DNA of 64,000 nucleotides from positions 52,455,852-52,519,851 of the forward strand of contig NC_061867.1 in the NCBI RefSeq assembly GCF_907164915.1, written 5' to 3'. Source of the DNA: Impatiens glandulifera. Taxonomy: Eukaryota > Streptophyta > Magnoliopsida > Ericales > Balsaminaceae. Made by a program: the position numbers and the translations under genes. The notes under the pieces are model-generated. The model did not search any database, was not told the DNA's origin, and was given only the letters and a program-made list of their open reading frames with translations. Positions 21,401 to 33,454 of the stretch are shown piece after piece (position 1 is the stretch's first letter; each line of letters starts with the position of its first letter).

Positions 21401-22459
21401 TTTTTTTTTTATAATTTTCTATGTTTTTCACAAAATTTCATTCTAGAATTGTAAATCTAACTAACTTTGTTATCGATCTTTATATTAGTGTATTATATTT
21501 CGATTCCTATTTTCTTTAAGAATGATTAGATAGTATTTCAACCATGGATCATATCAAAACCAAACATCTTACCCAAATTTTTCTTTACCTAAACTACCCG
21601 AACAATATCTCAATCGGGAATCTTCATTCTAGATCTAGACCCATCTCAAGAACAAAACAAAATGGGGTCACAAAAAAATGAAAAAAAAACTTAAAAGTTC
21701 TCAATTGTAAATTTAACCATCCCACCCAATGCAAATCTTCATGGTCTTTCAAATCTTCAAATACAATACAAGTTTATTTTTCTTTCTATAGAACATGCAA
21801 TGCTAGCAATTTTAGGCCTTAATTGATGAGGTTAATCAATCCAAATAATAATTTCTTTTTATTGTTGAGAGAAGGATTTTACATTGTATTAATAGAAGAT
21901 TTATATATAAAAACTCGAGTTTGTATTTTACAAAAAAAAAAAAAAAAACATTATAAATTATTGAATTTTGTCTCTAAATGGAATGTGAGGGAGGGGTCTT
22001 TGTTGTGTGAGACATCTGAAAAATTCAAAATAAGAAAAGAAAAAGAAAAGCATACCATATACAATCCAAATTATCATTGAGACAAAAAATAATTCATAAA
22101 GTTTTGAAAACAACATGAGCATCTCAACTAACCATTACTTACCAAATAAAACACCATGATAAAAATAATCAATTAATCCAAGTAATAAATTTGGTCAATT
22201 ATTTTATCAATCAATTTATTTATATTTATTTTTTATATACAAAATGACATTTTTTTTAAAGGTCAATACAATATTATATAATAATAATTTAAACATAACG
22301 ATAAAATCAATACAAAAATACGAGTGTTGATTACATTGTCACCAAATTTACCCGAAACACAATCTGATTATACATTTAAGAATAGAAAGGAAAAGATATT
22401 CATCAAAAAATATTGACATTTTAATAATATAACTCAAATATTATAGAGATAATATTTTC
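18495..22459. other. AT-rich intergenic region
   Basis: This stretch holds many AT-rich MITE-like fragments (about 18510-18680, 19140-19290) and a TA microsatellite near 20200. A pyrimidine-rich, less AT-biased piece lies at 20630-20820 without a recognisable protein. No gene is supported. Confidence 0.5.
21090..21260 (+). repeat. SINE-like relic
   Basis: The segment has AAGAGACTAAAATGTCACGG then GGGTTCAATTTCATC, which fits a tRNA box B (GGGTTCAA) with surrounding words shared with 36830-36955. Box A is poorly kept here. It is too short and decayed for a firm family. Confidence 0.35.
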
Positions 22460-22472
22460 TATTATATATACA
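22460..22472 (+). promoter_or_regulatory. Probable TATA region of the aspartic protease gene
   Basis: A TATATATA word about 50 bases before the ATG at 22519, followed by a CA-rich and pyrimidine-rich short leader. Its position fits a short 5' UTR, but several TA runs nearby make the exact box uncertain. Confidence 0.35.
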
Positions 22473-22518
22473 TATACATTCCTATCTAATTTTACCCATT
22501 CCATTTCAACTTTTAACA

Positions 22519-24419
22519 ATGGCCCTTTCACTCACTCTCTTCCTCCTTCCTCTCTTCCTCTCTCCCTTCACATCCCAAACCCTAACCACACCCAACTGCG
22601 CCGCCGTCGACCACCTCAGCTCCGGCCTCCAAATCTTCCACATCAACAGCCCATGTTCCCCATTCCGTCCCAAACAACAAATCTCATTTGAAGAAACCCT
22701 TTTTCAGTCCCAATCCAAAGACCAAGCCAGACTTCAATACCTAGTCAGCCTTGTCGCTAAAAGATCCGTTGTTCCTATTGCCTCCGGCCGGCAACAGGTG
22801 GTTCAGAGTCCGACTTATGTTGTTAGAGTGAAAATAGGGACACCCCCACAAGTGTTCTTGATGGCGGTTGATACTAGTAATGATGCTTCTTGGGTTCCCT
22901 GCGACGGATGCGTTGGATGTCCTTCCGCCGTATTCTCGTCGGAAAAGTCGTCGTCTTTTAAGGTTCTTGGTTGTCAAGCTGCTCAATGCAAACAGGTAGT
23001 TTGAAATGTTTGTTTTGTTGAAAGATTTGAATTGTTTAAGACTAATTAGAATGTTTGCTTAGGTTGTTTGAATAAAATATTGTTTGGAAAACAATTAAAT
23101 TAATTAGTTAAAATTATTAAAATATTTAAGATATAAAAAATAATAAATTCTCTCCTCATTTTATCTAACTAAATAATATTTTTATTGTATATTTATAAAA
23201 TTTAAATACAAAAATTTATTACAAACCCAAATAGCTCATTTTTTTCATAGAATATTTTTCTTTTTACAAAACCCCTAAAAAAAATCCCCCACAAATAACC
23301 AACATCAAACAAGTTCTTGAGTTTACTTTTTTGTGATGTTATTTTGGATACTTTTAATATTTGTTTTTTCTTTGATTTAACTTGCATTACTATTAGCTTT
23401 CCAAATTTAAAAAAGTGGTTTTTTTATGTTGTTTGATATGGGTTATTTGGATTTGAAGGTTATAAAATTGAAAAAAAATAATAACCCAAGTTTTTCTAAT
23501 CCATTAGGTACCTAATCCGGTGTGCAATATTGGTTCTTGCGGATTCAACGTAACCTACGGTGGTTCGACAATGGCAGCCAACTTAACACAAGACACCTTA
23601 AAACTAGCAGTTGATGACATTCCCGAATATACATTCGGTTGCATTCAAAAAGTGACCGGTCCAAATCCCGTCCCACCACAAGGAATATTAGGTTTAGGTC
23701 GTGGTCCTTTGTCTCTTCTTTCTCAAACCCAAACCTTGTACCAATCTACATTCTCCTATTGTCTACCAAGTTACAAATCCTTAAACTTCTCCGGTTCACT
23801 CAAACTTGGACCGGTAGGTCAACCAATAAGAATCAAATACACACCACTCCTAAAAAACCCTAAAAGATCATCTCTTTATTACGTCAACTTAGTGGCAATT
23901 AGGGTTGGTCGTAGAATTGTCGATATTCCCAAAGCTGCTCTTGCCTTCAACCCCAACACCGGTGCTGGCACAGTGGTGGACTCCGGTAAGAAAAGTTTAA
24001 TCTTCCAACTTTTTGAAATCTTGGAAAACACTAATTGGTTTTTAATTTGTCATGATCTTATAGGGACGGTTTACACAAGGCTAGCGCAACCGGCATACGA
24101 TGCGGTTAAGAACGAGTTTCGTAGGAGGATGAAGCCGGCGACGTTTACATCTCTAGGAGGATTTGATACTTGTTATACGGTTCCGATCACAATACCTACC
24201 ATCACCTTCATGTTTCAAGGAGCAAATGTGACGCTTCCTCAGGATAATTTTCTGATCCATAGTAGTTCGAGCAGCACAACTTGTTTGGCAATGGCGGCTT
24301 CGCCGGAGAATGTGAACTCGGCTTTGAACGTGATTGCTAGTTTTCAGCAGCAAAACCATCGTTATGTATTTGATGTTAAGAACAATCGTTTGGGTATCTC
24401 CCGCGAAACTTGTTCTTAG
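22519..24419 (+). CDS. Secreted aspartic protease, AED3/nepenthesin-like (A1 family)
   Basis: Three exons, 22519-22995, 23508-23985 and 24064-24419, give 436 residues; all introns are GT-AG. Residues 1-20 are a signal peptide (MALSLTLFLLPLF), followed by a propeptide to about 95. The peptidase domain starts near QSPTYVVRVKIGTPPQ. The first catalytic motif is DTSND (Asp118), with the nepenthesin-type Cys-rich insert CDGCVGCPSAVFSS. The second is VVDSGT (Asp317). The DTSND form is typical of the AED3 (apoplastic EDS1-dependent 3) clade. The C-terminus NRLGISRETCS is the normal end of the family. It should act in the apoplast or cell wall. The last intron is only 78 bases, a multiple of three, and free of stops, so retention would insert 26 residues right after the DSG motif. 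Confidence 0.92.
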
Positions 24420-27224
24420 TTAGATAATTATCTTGAATAATCTTTTTTAGAAAGTAATGAGATTTTGGGGACATGGGTATTATCTAATGTTGTGATTTGG
24501 GTTAAAAATTATGTATGGCACTTATATATTAATTTTCTAATTCATATGGTTGTGTTTGAAAATTGTATCTTGTTTTTATTAAGTCTTGGAATAATAAATT
24601 ATGTTGAATAATTATGTTTATAATATATACAAACATTGGAGTAAAATTTTTGGATTATTATGGTTGTATGTTTGTGATTATATTATTAACATAATGAAAT
24701 ATTATTAACATAATGAAATGAGAGAAACTTTTTTTTTTTCTTTCAAAACTAGCATTTTGTGATTGTTGGTGTCACAATAATTTTTTGAATATTGCAAGAG
24801 TAAAAAGAAAAGTAATTTTATTTTTATTTAATATAAAATATAAGAATGAATTAGATAAAAATAAATAAAAATAATAATTGTTTGATAGATTTTTAGTTCA
24901 TGCTAAAAAAACAATTCATCATTTAAAAAAAATGACTTGTTTTGATATTTTGAAAAAAAAATCACATAAATAAGCTAATTTCAATAAATGGCAAAAATAT
25001 GGAAAAGTTGAGTTTTTTTTTTTTTATTTTCTTTTTATAAAAATTATTTGACTAAAAGTGAGTATTATATTTAGGATTTTATAGGGTGAATTATTAAAAA
25101 AATACAATTTAAAATTTAATAAAAGTAAAGTAAATGCATTTTAATATTATAATTAACAAGTGATTTAGATAATTATAATAAGTCATATATCAATATTTGA
25201 ATAAAAAAAAACACCTCTTACATTTATCATTTTGTTTTTTAATTAGTACAACACCATGTACATTTATAAATTGATTGAGATTATAATCTATGTTTATATT
25301 CCTCTAGATTAATTTATAACTATGGAATTAAATTCTTTTTACTTGTATAGAATTATTATTTTCCTAGATTTCTGAAAACATATGAAAAAAAATAAGAGAG
25401 AAAATGATTTCCAAATAGTAATGATCACTAATCAATTACAAGAGGTTGCATAGGGGGAGGTGCATAGCTTTGGATTCCTTATTATTGATGAAAAAGCTTA
25501 TTTTTTTATAAAATATTTTTGTTCACAGACAGACAATCACGGGCCATCCTTTATTTCTTGTCTTTTTCCCCATTGAAGACTAAAGAGGTGAATCACATGT
25601 ATACTGTAAAATTGGTCTTTTATGATCATGTTCTTAACATATTCTCATTTTGAAATGTCGACAGTCTGCACCCCCATTCAAATTAAATGATATTCAACTT
25701 TACTTCATTTATTTGTTTCAGTAACAACATTAATCAAACTAATTAGCTACATATATATATGTTCTATCATTTTAGTTAGTAATAATGTTTAAGCCAGAAT
25801 CAGATATATAAATAATCCCAAAAATTTTGAAATGTTTGATTCGTCTCCTAAATGGGTTTCGAGTGAATAATACCAAACTTTTTTAATTTCTTTTTTTTGA
25901 TAGTTTGGATATCTCGAACTAACAATCAGCCTTAAGAGTAAGTTAAACAAGATCTCGTGCGCAATTAGGCATCCTATTTTCTTTTCGAAATGTTACAAGT
26001 TTGATTATTAGAATATCTGTAAATTTGTTATTTTGTAACCTAAGCCATCTCGAATTAAATATTGAACATATATTGTCTTTGTTAAACTATTCAACTTTCC
26101 TTATAATTGAGTAAATTTTGGATTTACCTAATATTTGTTGCACTCTACTTGGATGAATATTTAAACTTTCTACTGAATTGATTTCATGCAAAGAAAAAAA
26201 AGAGAGGTGAGAATGAAAACTAATGTAATAATGTAGGACTCTATCAACGAGTAGTGAACTTAACAGGGCCTAATATAGCCTACCCTACAACAACCCTATG
26301 GAGTGTCCTTGTTTTGTCCTTATCCACAATTCAAAGGGTACATCAAACTCAATGGGCACCGAGATGTATATTTATTATAAAATCATGATTGATTTTTTTT
26401 ATCACTTGTAAGAATATTTTAAATTTAAATTTAAAGTTTTAATAACCAAATTTAAATACAACTTTCTCACGTGAGACACTTCTAGAGTATTGGGATTATG
26501 AATGGTATTGCAAAGAGGACGTTGCATGATTAAGTTGAAGAGATTTTGTTGTCCCACATCAGAAAATTACAGAAAATACGAACTCATTATAAGAGTGAGG
26601 TTAATAGACTAAAGATATATTCAGTAATATTTATAAAAAAATTATCAAAATGAAGAAAAGTTAGATTGTGAATTTTTCATGTTGTAGTAGGGAGATGAAG
26701 AGAAATTAAATAGACAAAAGATTATCAATGGTTAAATTTAATAATTATTTTTTTAATAAAAATCAAACAACATATCTGGGTGTTGGTTTTGTCTAGTTGG
26801 TATATTAATATATGTAAATCTATAATACACATCAGGATTGTATTGTCCAAACATAAAATTAATGTAATAGTGAATTTAAAAATAATTGGGAGCGGTTTAA
26901 AAATAATTATTAGTAAAAAAATGAATATAAATGTAAGTTTTTTTTTTAAATTAAAGAATAAATAATAAATTAAATTGAAAAATATTTAAAAAAATAAAAA
27001 AAATATTACATTTTTATTGTAAAAAAAATAATAATTTGTGTAGATTAGATGGAGCCGACAGTACTAATATAGTGTCGATCACAACATTAAAACAAAAAAA
27101 TGGATAGGAAAGACCATAAATGGTCAAATGTCTTTGGATCATAGGCCATACACAAAACATAAAAGATTCAGATAGGATTAAAAAATATATATATATATTT
27201 TTAAATATTATGAATTGAAAAGAC
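24420..27224. other. Intergenic region
   Basis: It is AT-rich with no supported gene. At 26548-26590 the word GTCCCACATC is followed about 25 bases later by TATAAGAG, resembling a plant snRNA upstream element plus TATA, but no snRNA body follows. Otherwise I see nothing to name. Confidence 0.5.
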
Positions 27225-29492
27225 TATTTAGTACAACAACGAGAAAATATTACATTTGTAAAAAAAATCATATAAATAATACAAAATTAACGTGTGCGGA
27301 GATCTTCCTAAAAGACAATGAGCTCTCCAACTCAATTTGTCAACTTCCCACATCAAAGTTCATATAATATTAGGACGATAACATTGTGAAGGATCTATAA
27401 TGGTCGTTTGAGATTGTTAAGGATTACTCAATTTCTCTCAAACCGAATTATCCACCAAAATTAATGAGGATATAAACCCATTATTTCAGGCCCACAAATC
27501 TAGTTGTTTCAATCCATGAATCCCAACACGCACCAATGGTATCCAACATAACCCAATGAATAGTAATAATACTTCAAAGAAGACTCCAAATATCATCGAC
27601 ACCCTTACAATGTAAAAGGAGACGAGGGGTCGTCTCCAGCTCCTTAAGACATAGACGACATCAATTAATTAAGATAAGACCCTTGCACATACTATTAGGA
27701 TTTGAATTCCCCAAATCTAACCTGCGTGAAACGATCTGTAAAAATGCAAGAAAAGAAGATCACAAGAAGACACAAATTTATAGTGCTTCACTCAAATGAG
27801 TTACGTCCACTTCAGCCGCCATCAGATTTCATTATGAAAAAAAGTAGAAATATAGAGTTTTGCTTCACACTTTATCTCTCTAAAATTATGTCTTAACAAT
27901 GTAAAATCTTAATAATAACATATTTATAGGGTAAACATTCACGTAATAAAACTTAAATAACTTTTGGTCAGGCCAAACCCAAACCCAAATACAAACTCAA
28001 TAAACTCTAATTAACTTTTGTAGAGTTTATTTTAATTATAGTCTCCATAACTCAACACATACATCTAGCATCATTTAGAATACCATCGTGGCACACTCCA
28101 CCCGAAAAATAGCTCTTAGTGAGAATTTTAGACTTCCATAATATATTTCTCCTAGCTCAACTCAGTTGTGACGACTCTATCAAAAAGATAATAACAATGT
28201 TCAACAATAAACTTATACAAACCTCTAAATCGCATCACATCTTGGTTTACGGAGACACCCCTTTGTTGGCCTTTAATGATAAAATCTATTATGAGAAGAG
28301 CTTTCCTCAAATTATAACTTCCTTCTATATCTTATACGATGCACAAAACTTTAAGTGCGATGGTCGTACATATCCTTGACTGTAGAATCTATACAACTAG
28401 AAATTGAGGACAACACGAAAAATAATAGGCAAATTCTTACCCCACACCATGCATCCTCACAAAAACAAATTGATGAAATGTCGCCCACGGTAAACAAAAA
28501 ATGTTTGCGATAATTTTTCCACATTATTGATATGTCACTCCATATACTATATCCCAAAGGGCAATTGAATATTTTTGTAAAGCAACTAGACCAATTCAAC
28601 TCATATTTGTTTCTAATCATATTAACCTATATATTTCAATGTTCTAAACTAAAACGAGCACACCACTTTGACAATAAAGCTTTATTAGAAAACATTGAAC
28701 ACAAAAACTCAAACTTCTTTCATTTATATATATTTTTACTTTGTCCCAACTAACAAGATGTGAAAATGAAGACTTAGAAGACTCACACAAAAATTTTACA
28801 CATCAATCTCTCCATTTTAATTGCCACGCTTTTAGGAATAACAAATAATAACATCATTTAAGTAGACATAGATAAGAATGCGCTTTTGGTGAGAACCATA
28901 CGACCTCATTTAGAGATCAACTTGCTTTTCTAGATAGAGAGTTTTTTTTTCATCTTAGAGATAATCGAATTCCAAGAGACTTTAAAGCAAACCTTTGCTC
29001 AAAGTGGAAAACCAAGATACGTGGTCGGAAAACATCCAATGTCAAATCCAAAAATACCCGCCAAACGAGATCTTCTCCTAGCCAACATAAAATTAGAGAA
29101 GAATATTTCAGACTTTCAGGATTAACACGAAGTCTCGAGCAAACGCCAAATAACTATAAAATATCACGAAAATGCTTGAAATTTCTACGGGAAGCTTGAA
29201 TCATACGAAGTGTATCATCAATAAAAAGCAAGTGAGAAATAGAAAACAAATCCCTCCTCGATCCGCAATCAACCCCTTGGATAAGTTCATAATAATGACA
29301 AACAAAAAGGGGGACAATGAGTCTCCCTGCCTAATCCCCTCGAACTCTCGAAAATGCCTTGAGAACTTCCATTCACAATAACAAAAAATTTAGCCGTGAA
29401 ATTGCAAAATTTTATCTACCAAATCCACTTTTCGTCCATTCTCATCCTAGCCATGACATCGAAGAAAATTTCCCAGTTAATATGATTAGAGG
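27225..29492 (-). mobile_element. L1-type LINE relic, 5'-truncated, with nested solo LTR
   Basis: Read on the minus strand it shows reverse-transcriptase remains: NHINWEIFFDVMARM near 29480, GIRQGDSLSPFLFVI at about 29290-29350, and SHLLFIDDTL (the FADD box with Ile for Ala) at 29211-29235. Further down are the decayed C-terminal zinc-finger region and a 3' part shared with 52840-53860. Stops and frameshifts break the frame throughout, so it is dead. The solo LTR at 27693-28057 splits it. Confidence 0.8.
27693..28057 (-). mobile_element. Solo LTR (365 bp) with 5-bp target duplication
   Basis: CATAC lies on both sides (27688-27692 and 28058-28062). The homologous LINE copy at 53.3 kb runs straight through this point without the insert. 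On the minus strand the LTR starts TGTTGAGTTATGG and ends CCTAATA, where CA has become TA. It is similar to the LTR at 46407-46760, which follows a Copia RNase H fragment, so it belongs to that Copia family. No internal region remains, as expected after LTR-LTR recombination. Confidence 0.85.
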
Positions 29493-30225
29493 TGTTTTAT
29501 TTCTCTTCTTAAATTTTGATTTGATTTTTATAGAAGTTAATTTTTTTTCCTCTGATAACTATTATAGCATCAGAGGTTTTTTTTCAACCACTCAAATTTG
29601 AGTTAGCGTTGCGTTTTGTTTCGTTATTCTGTTTACGAATCGGATTTTTCGTCTTGAATTTTTGTAGTCCGACTAATATTTTTAGTTACAGATGGGTCGC
29701 TTACTACACGTCCTTTTGATTGTGTCTGTGATCTTTATTTCGGGTCCGTAATTGTCCCCTCTTAACATCAATGACATCAATGGAGACGAAATTATTGAAT
29801 TTAAAATTGTTTTTCATATTTTTAATAAAGTTATTAGAACTACTCCATCTTTCATATGGAGACCTCATTTATCCATATATAAATTCCCTGAATGAGTTCA
29901 TCTTCTCCATTCAATTATTCATACATTTGACAATTACTTTTTTGTATAGAATAAAAAATTATGAACACATTTTCCTAGGTTTCCCTTTTGTCAAAGATCG
30001 AAGAAACAAACCATGATTAAATAATCTATAATGTCCACATTCATCTTTTGACTTGCCCACACTGAAATCGTCACAAGTTTTGAAGTACTCGGCCAACATT
30101 ATACTTCATTAATCAAGATTCAAGCAAAATAAAACACAAATTCACAGCTTGGGTTAAGACCAAAATTCATTAAGATCTAGATGTATAATTTCTCTGTAAC
30201 ATATATACATCAAATAATTAATTTG
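29493..30225. other. Intergenic region between the LINE relic and the OSR-like gene
   Basis: No gene is supported. It contains T-rich runs and a few frames under 85 codons without any known motif. The part near 30030-30225 is probably the 3' flank of the small minus-strand gene. Confidence 0.45.
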
Positions 30226-30453
30226 TTACACTGTTGTTGTATAAGAATCTGGTACTAGAATCATATGATTGGTAGCTACAACATCAGACGGCGAGAATGC
30301 GATTACAAGAAGAAAAGCCATTATTAAACCAACCGGAAAGAAGAGAAGCATCATCGGCGGTGGCGGTAATGGTGGAAGAAACGGTGGCAATAACAGAAGG
30401 GAAGCCGTAATCGCCGATAGTAATAGCCCCCATTTCAAACTAATACACCCCAT
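30226..30453 (-). CDS. ARGOS/OSR1-like organ-size regulator (75 aa)
   Basis: A single-exon gene of 75 residues. The hallmark is PPFLPPLPPPPMMLLFFPVG at about 23-42, the proline-rich turn between two hydrophobic segments (about 9-22 and 34-53), followed by IAFSPS. This is the OSR domain of ARGOS, ARGOS-LIKE and ORGAN SIZE RELATED proteins, small membrane proteins that promote organ growth and dampen ethylene response. I chose the ATG at 30453 (MGCISLKWG) over an in-frame ATG 49 codons upstream, because the upstream part is not OSR-like and would overlap the probable TATA box. At this length it is a minimal OSR1-type member. No functional residue appears lost. Confidence 0.75.
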   Translation of the reverse strand: MGCISLKWGLLLSAITASLLLLPPFLPPLPPPPMMLLFFPVGLIMAFLLVIAFSPSDVVATNHMILVPDSYTTTV

Positions 30454-30584
30454 TTTGATATTTTGATGTTGAATATTGTTGTTGATGATGATGAATGGTG
30501 GAACTATAGAATAAGATGATATATAAGTGTTGAAAAAATTGAATAGACTAGGCAACTTGGGCAAATTGTTGTCCAAAGGGTAAG

Positions 30585-30592
30585 TATTTATA
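30585..30592 (-). promoter_or_regulatory. TATA box of the OSR-like gene
   Basis: TATAAATA on the minus strand lies about 130 bases before the ATG at 30453. The leader between them is rich in CA and TC, with CATCATCATCAACAACAA, typical of a plant 5' UTR. Confidence 0.5.
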
Positions 30593-30600
30593 AAGTTCAT

Positions 30601-32334
30601 CCCACTTTACCAAAATATAGTATGATTAGAATAAGGTTCTTTAATCATTTGTTTTATAGTGTAAGCTATCTTACAAATAGTATATTTTATTCTATTGGAG
30701 ATCTAAAGATGACTAAAACAATGGCTCAAAAATAAAAACACATTATTTTAATATACAACTTAGGAACTCAACATTATGGACGTTCGAGTTTTCATATTCA
30801 GATTATTTTAAAAAACATTGTTTAGAATCTTAACTAGTAAGGCATAAAACTTTATAAGAGATATTAGGCGGATTTTGAGTCAAAATGATAAATGTGACAT
30901 CTACAAGCTCGAAGATCAACCATAAGATCATGATCATTTAAAAAAATATTAAAGAGCATCTACTATAAGAATCTTGCCATGAATATATAACATTATAACT
31001 TATGAAAGAAAAACTAGAAAGTTTAGCAATTTCATACAGAGTTCCACGAAAAAACAGATACAACAAGGAATATTTGCAAGTATTTCGTAGCAATGGAGGT
31101 CACAATTCTTGGTTCTTTTCTTTTATTCGTCTTTTACAAATGAATTGTTTGTATTAAAAAAGAAGAAGTAAAACTTCAATTTTTTAAAATTGATTTGAAT
31201 GTTTATCCTTAAAATGAAATGTAATTAAGTGATTCAATAATTAATGAGAAGTAATATTGAGAAGTTAGGGATGAACTAGGGCAAGAGATCCACAATAGGA
31301 TTAATTGGGACAGGGTTAATTATTCTTAATTATTTGTGTTTTATCTAATCTAATCAAATACTAGAAGCAAGTGTAAAATAAAAGTATAATATAATCACAT
31401 ACTTAGAAGTGAGTGTAAAATGAAAGTGTGGAGCTCAATACTTATTAACCCAATAAATATTGTTAGCAAAATAAAAAATAATAATTAAAAACAATCAATT
31501 ATTTTGTGTATATATTATTGTATAGAGAGAAGTGTGTGTGTCTGGCATGGGAGTTGGCATAAAAGGAGATGCATGATTCATGAATATATAATCAACCCAA
31601 ATACAATGAACCTAAGAGATTTTGAATTTTTGGAAAATTATAATTGACCTTAGGTTTACCTTTCTAGATTATAGTAGAATTTTTTTTAAGAGATCTATAT
31701 TTCTCTATTCTTCTTCTTTCTTTTATTTTTATTTATTTTAGAAAAACTGAATTCATTATTCATATGAAATAGTAGGTGTTTTTCAAGGGAGGGAAGAAAT
31801 AGAGAAACAAATTATTGCCATGACAAATCACTTGATTTGGGGCAATTGCCCTTTTTTTCTTAAATAAGTTTGGATAAGAATATCACAATCAAACATCCTA
31901 CACAATTTTATTTTAAAATATTATTTTTGTAATTTTATTTTTGAAATATATAATATATACATTAAAAACTATTAAAAATCAGTATAGTGTGCTTAATAAA
32001 CATGACAACTCAGATTTTTTTTTTCTTTCAAATAACCTGACTTTTAAAAAAAAAATTAGTGATGGAATAATTATTATAAGGAAGTTAGAATTTTGTTTTT
32101 GATAAAAATACTTAAAAAAAAATATTAATATATAATGATAAAATAATAAATAATAATTTAAAATATAATATATTTTAATTAATAAATTGAATGATATGAT
32201 AAATGAATGTTTAAATAAAATAATGTTTAATTAATTTTAAATAAAAGACTATCCTTATCATTTATGTTCTAACTTTGTAACTATTCATTATTTATTTTTA
32301 AATTATGTGACCCTAATTCATGTAAAATAAGATT
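30601..32334. other. AT-rich intergenic region
   Basis: No gene, RNA or clear mobile element is seen. The stretch includes short T and A runs and a (GT) patch near 31535. Confidence 0.5.
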
Positions 32335-32600
32335 AAGAGCTTGTTTGAAATCTGATTATTTGAATAATTAACCAATAGATTATTCAAAGATAACCTTATT
32401 TATGACAAAAAATAGTTATTTAAATAAAAAGAGATTAAAGATATAACTATATAATGAAACATAAACTTAATTTTTAAATAAAAAATAATATTATAATATT
32501 TTGATAGAAAATTTATTTATAAGATTCTGATTTATTTGATATCATATTTTGATAATCCAATAAGTAAGCCATTTTACTTTTTCCTAAAAAAACAAGCCCA
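32335..32600. repeat. AT-rich MITE-like copy
   Basis: It begins GAGCTTGTTTGAAATCTGATTATTTG, split here as GAGCTTGTTTGAA then ATCTGATTATTTG, and ends in the words ATAATCCAATAAGTAAGCC. These are weak inverted ends of the same dispersed AT-rich family as at 8.5 and 34.5 kb. It is non-coding. Confidence 0.4.
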
Positions 32601-32732
32601 CTTTGAGATGGATAGATGAATACTTATTCAAAATTAAACATTATATCATAATAATAATAATAATAATATCAATATATAATAAGATTATTTTGATGCACTG
32701 AATTTGGTTGTCAGAATATTATGGGTGTTTTC

Positions 32733-33446
32733 CAAGGTTTTAAAATACGCGGTCGGACCGTCGATCCAACCGGTCCGACCATGAAACGGATGATTAACCG
32801 TACCGGTTGCTGGCTTTAATACGTGAACCTTACGAACCGGTCAAAATCCGGTTGAACCGGACGGTTTGGACGGAAAAGAGATACCGAAATTTCCGGTTGG
32901 AAATGTTTTCTCTCTCCAAACACCAAAATTTTCTCTTATCAGATCTGTTCAAGATTGATCTTCTTCCTCCGTGTCCTCCTTCCCTTCGTCTTTGATTAGA
33001 TCTGTTCAGCTAAGAAGTAAAATAAAAAACATGAATATTGAGTCTTCCTTTTACCTTCGACTGGAAGAAGATCAGAAGAAGATAAATGATACTTGAAGAA
33101 GATGATACTTGCTTCGAGGAGAGATAAGACAATACTTTTGGAGAAATGATAGCTGGAGAGAGAAAATAAATTTAAGGTTAAAAATTAATCATAGTTAGGT
33201 TAAATTTTGTTAACCATAGTTAGGTTAAAAACTAATCATAGTTAAATTAAAAATAAAGGTATATGATTTTGTTTATTTATTACTTTTAAATAATTTTTTT
33301 TATTTATTTATTTATTTATTGGTTTCACCCTACAAAAATTAAACCGGTCCAACCAGTGGTTCAACCGGTTGAACCGGTCGGACCGAAGTTCGCCCAAAAA
33401 ACCGGGTTGATGAACGGAACGATTTTCAAAGATTTTCAAAACCTTG
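32733..33446. mobile_element. hAT-like non-autonomous element (714 bp)
   Basis: The ends are inverted: CAAGGTTTTAAAAT at the left and TTTTCAAAACCTTG at the right. The flanks GTGTTTTC (32725-32732) and GTTTTTTC (33447-33454) agree in 7 of 8 bases, fitting an 8-bp hAT duplication. Next to each end are dense CCGGTC, CGGACC and CCGGTTGAACCGG words, in contrast to the AT-rich core. Inside are tandem pieces with TTAGGTTAAA and ATCATAGTTA. It has no transposase frame. Confidence 0.7.
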
Positions 33447-33454
33447 GTTTTTTC

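Noticed and set aside
29771..30016. 81-codon hydrophobic plus-strand frame
   Set aside because: AT-rich chance frame with no start context or family motif.
30454..30600. N-terminal extension of the OSR-like protein from an upstream ATG
   Set aside because: The extra 49 residues are Asn/Ile-rich, unlike OSR proteins, and would start upstream of the probable transcription start.
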